Source: Natrinema versiforme (GTDB taxonomy: Archaea; Halobacteriota; Halobacteria; Halobacteriales; Natrialbaceae). From it: DNA of 64,000 bases. The notes below the pieces were generated by a model. That model was not told the origin of the DNA and ran no database searches. It saw nothing but the letters and a program-made list of their open reading frames with translations. The position numbers and the translations under genes were made by a program. Numbering within the stretch: the first letter of the stretch is position 1; every line of letters begins with the position of its first letter. The stretch is taken from NCBI RefSeq assembly GCF_005576615.1, contig NZ_CP040330.1:2418001-2482000 (forward strand), in the 5' to 3' direction. This document shows, piece after piece, positions 61,736 to 64,000 of this stretch.

Positions 61736-62499
61736 ACGGTCTCACTTCCGAGGTAGGCTTCGGTCACTCGTTCGTCGCTCAGTACCGTTTGGGGCTCGCC
61801 GTCGGCCAGCACCGCGCCCTCGGCGAGCACGACGATCCGATCGGAGATGTCGGTCACGACATCCATGTCGTGTTCGGTGACGATGAACGTCGCCTCGATG
61901 TCCCGGTTCAGTTCCCGAATGAGCGAGACGATCTCCTCCGTCTCGGTCGGGTTCATCCCCGCGGTCGGCTCGTCTAACAGGAACACCGACGGCTCGATCG
62001 CCAGCGCCAGCGCGATCTCGACGTTGCGCTTCTCGCCGTGACTCAGTTCGTCACACGGCGTCTCCGCGATGGGCGTGAGGTTTGTGAGCTCGAGCAGCTC
62101 GTCGATGTCCTGATTAAGCTCCTCGTCGCTGTCCGGGCGCGAGCGCATGTCGAACGTCCGTCCCTCGTGGGCGATCCGTGCGACCTGCAGGTTCTCGCGC
62201 ACGGTCAGCCCCTCGAAGATATTCGTTATCTGGTAGGACCTCGAGAGGCCGCTGCGGGCGACCTCGTGGGGCGGCGCGTCGGTGATCTCGCGCATCTCGC
62301 CGTCCTTGCGGAGCCAGATCTCGCCGCTGGTCGGTTCTAACACACCGGTCAGCAGGTTGTAGAAGGTCGTCTTACCGGCCCCGTTGGGGCCGATGATGCT
62401 GGTGACGTCCTCGTCGTCGAACGCGAGCGAGACGTCGTCGGTGGCGATCAGGTCGCCGAACTGCTTGCGGAGGTCCTCGGTTCGGAGCACCGTGGTCAT
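61732..62499 (-). CDS. livG: Branched-chain amino acid-type ABC transporter ATPase LivG
   Basis: A 255-aa ABC ATPase: Walker A SIIGPNGAGKTTFYNLLTG, signature ELSHGEKRNVEIALALAIEP, Walker B FLLDEPTAGMNPTETEEI and switch His in FIVTEHDMDVV. The LivG-type insertion ARSGLSRSYQITNIFEGLTVRENL is present. It overlaps livM upstream and livF downstream by 4 nt each. Confidence 0.93.
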   Translation of the reverse strand: MTTVLRTEDLRKQFGDLIATDDVSLAFDDEDVTSIIGPNGAGKTTFYNLLTGVLEPTSGEIWLRKDGEMREITDAPPHEVARSGLSRSYQITNIFEGLTVRENLQVARIAHEGRTFDMRSRPDSDEELNQDIDELLELTNLTPIAETPCDELSHGEKRNVEIALALAIEPSVFLLDEPTAGMNPTETEEIVSLIRELNRDIEATFIVTEHDMDVVTDISDRIVVLAEGAVLADGEPQTVLSDERVTEAYLGSETV

Positions 62500-63683
62500 C
62501 GGTCGACACCTCCGTCATCGCGGCCGGTCGATGTGAGCCGTGCCATCGCGCGTCTGAACGTCGCGCCGATCGATTCGCGAACGAACGCCGCGGCGGCACC
62601 GACGCCGTCACGCTGGTACGCCGCGTGGACGTCGAGGAGCCAGTCCCGGCCCATGAACAGCCCGCCGGCGGCCCCCTGCTTGAAGTAGAGGACGACGACG
62701 ATGAGCATGATCCCGAAGAACAGCTGCCACTGGTCCTCGAGCGCCGGGAACCGGCTGATTCCCCAGCGGACGTAGAGGTAGATGAACGCGCCGACGATCG
62801 GGCCGACGAAAAAGGTCGCACCGCCGATGACCGTCGCGACGACCGGGATCGCGCTCGTCGACCAGTGTGACATATTCGGCGTCGCGACGCTCGCGAAGCC
62901 GGCGATCAACACGCCGGCGACCCCGACGAACAGCGCCGAGACGACGAAGGTCATCCACCGGTGGACCGTCACGTTGACGCCGAGGGCGGCCGCTCGGTCC
63001 GGGCTCTCTCGGAGCGCCTTACAGATCGTCCCGAACGGCGAGTTGACGATCCGCCAGACGGCGTAGATCGACGCGACGACGACTGCCGCCGTCAGGTAGT
63101 AGTAGAGCCGCCGGTCGCCGAGTCTGAACTCCGTGCCGCCGACCTCGACGAACCCGAGGACCACGAAGATGCCGTCGGTCCCGTTCGTGAGGCCGTAGGG
63201 GTTCTGCTCCAGCAGCACGAAAAACAGCATCCCGAACGCGAGGGTGATCAGCGCGAAGTAGATCTCCTCGAGGCGGACGCTGAGGTAGCCGACCGGAATC
63301 GCGAGGACGAGCACCAGCAAGAGCCCGACCAGACCGCCGACGACGAGCGTCGCCAGCGGCGCGAGCCCGGTGCCGACGACGTCGGCGATCGGCTGCTGGT
63401 AATCTCGCATCACGATCGCGAGTCCGTACGCGCCGCCCGCGTAGAACATCGCGTGGCCGAACGAGAGCAGTCCGGTGTAGCCGTACAGCAGGTTGAACGC
63501 GACGGCGAACAGGGCGATGATCAGGAACTCCGTGAACAGGAACACCTGAAACGGCGGGGCGAACGAGACCAACAGCAGGCCGAGCAGGCTTAGCAGGACG
63601 AACCGCTCTCTGGTCCAGCCGCTGACCGCCTGCCGGCCGAAGGTCCCGATCCGATCGACGACGCCGTCGTTTTGGGTGCTCAT
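62496..63683 (-). CDS. livM: Branched-chain amino acid-type ABC transporter permease LivM
   Basis: A 395-aa permease with about 9-10 membrane helices and the LivM blocks YTGLLSFGHAMFYAGGAYGLAI and VTVHRWMTFVVSALFVGVAGVLIAGFASVATPNMSHW. The C-terminal ~60 residues (GRDWLLDVHAAYQRDGVGAAAAFVRES) are a cytoplasmic tail. It overlaps livH and livG by 4 nt each. Confidence 0.92.
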   Translation of the reverse strand: MSTQNDGVVDRIGTFGRQAVSGWTRERFVLLSLLGLLLVSFAPPFQVFLFTEFLIIALFAVAFNLLYGYTGLLSFGHAMFYAGGAYGLAIVMRDYQQPIADVVGTGLAPLATLVVGGLVGLLLVLVLAIPVGYLSVRLEEIYFALITLAFGMLFFVLLEQNPYGLTNGTDGIFVVLGFVEVGGTEFRLGDRRLYYYLTAAVVVASIYAVWRIVNSPFGTICKALRESPDRAAALGVNVTVHRWMTFVVSALFVGVAGVLIAGFASVATPNMSHWSTSAIPVVATVIGGATFFVGPIVGAFIYLYVRWGISRFPALEDQWQLFFGIMLIVVVLYFKQGAAGGLFMGRDWLLDVHAAYQRDGVGAAAAFVRESIGATFRRAMARLTSTGRDDGGVDR

Positions 63684-64000
63684 TCGCCGATCCCTCCGAA
63701 GAGTCCCTCGGGTTTGAACAGCAACACGACGACCATCGCGGCGAAGGGAACCGCCATGTTACCGGACCCGAGGAACTGGGTCGCGAAGCTCTGCATCATC
63801 CCGACGACCATCGCCCCGACGAACGCGCCGGACAGCGAGCCGAGCCCGCCGATGACGACGATGATGAACGCGTCGATGATGACCTGATCGCCGAGGGCCG
63901 GACTGATCGACTGGATCGGTGCCGCGAGGGCACCCCCGAGGCCGGCGAGGAAACTCCCCGCGAAGAACACCGCGGTGTACAGCCGCGGGACGTCGACGCC
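63680..64000 (-). CDS. livH: Branched-chain amino acid-type ABC transporter permease LivH, C-terminal part
   Basis: Only the last ~107 codons are in the window; the gene enters from the right edge. FFAGSFLAGLGGALAAPIQSISPALGDQVIIDAFIIVVIGGLGSLSGAFVGAMVVGMMQS is the conserved LivH block around the inner helices, followed by the usual VVLLFKPEGLFG ending. It pairs with LivM to form the translocation path; the substrate-binding protein is presumably beyond the edge. Confidence 0.9.
   Translation of the reverse strand, partial: GVDVPRLYTAVFFAGSFLAGLGGALAAPIQSISPALGDQVIIDAFIIVVIGGLGSLSGAFVGAMVVGMMQSFATQFLGSGNMAVPFAAMVVVLLFKPEGLFGGIGE

Overview
The window is a stretch of haloarchaeal chromosome. 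It is GC-rich, nearly every protein is strongly acidic, and many starts are leaderless, with an archaeal TATA box about 25-30 nt upstream of the ATG. Several families are typical of haloarchaea: HalX, HalOD1, HTH_10/Bat, DUF7344, GTP cyclohydrolase III and CPxCG zinc ribbons. Gene content resembles Natrialbales-type genera, but that placement is inference.

Layout. 0-2.2 kb holds part of the methylaspartate cycle: glutamate mutase glmS and glmE (cut by the window edge) diverge from a CaiB/BaiF CoA-transferase that fits succinyl-CoA:mesaconate CoA-transferase. 2.3-6.3 kb is a two-gene McrBC-type modification-dependent restriction system whose McrB has two EVE/PUA-like modules ahead of its GTPase. 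6.5-11 kb is a run of small regulators and signalling proteins. 11-14.5 kb carries arfA, a CBS/zinc-ribbon protein, pgk, a GNAT and tRNA-Thr. 15-22 kb has a Tat-exported surface protein, a UspA protein, an acyl-CoA ligase/enoyl-CoA isomerase operon, a dUTPase-like protein and an O-methyltransferase. 22-28 kb is dominated by a six-PAS sensor kinase between two related 4-TM proteins. 29-35 kb has a creatininase, NikR, a cupin, an acyl-CoA dehydrogenase and a frameshifted sensor kinase facing a HalX response regulator. 35-41 kb has beta-oxidation genes, a DNA glycosylase and a repetitive PRC-barrel protein. 41-50 kb has an htpX remnant, katG, a RimK-retropepsin fusion, a flippase and an AstE-like deacylase. 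50-54 kb is the sdhCDBA operon. 54-64 kb has an HD hydrolase, peroxiredoxin, tatA, tRNA-Arg and a second acyl-CoA cluster running into a Liv-type ABC transporter cut by the right edge.

How it fits together. The metabolic theme is oxidation of fatty or other organic acids to acetyl-CoA (two ligases, three acyl-CoA dehydrogenases, a fused hydroxyacyl-CoA dehydrogenase/hydratase, an isomerase and an SDR). The acetyl-CoA can be assimilated through the methylaspartate cycle, and succinate dehydrogenase feeds electrons to the respiratory chain. KatG and a peroxiredoxin cover oxidative stress.

The least ordinary signals are non-coding. Two ~190-bp elements lie directly after stop codons, share conserved single-stranded blocks and carry completely different perfect hairpins at the same position. 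In addition, five tight hairpins are embedded in frame inside linkers of three unrelated genes.
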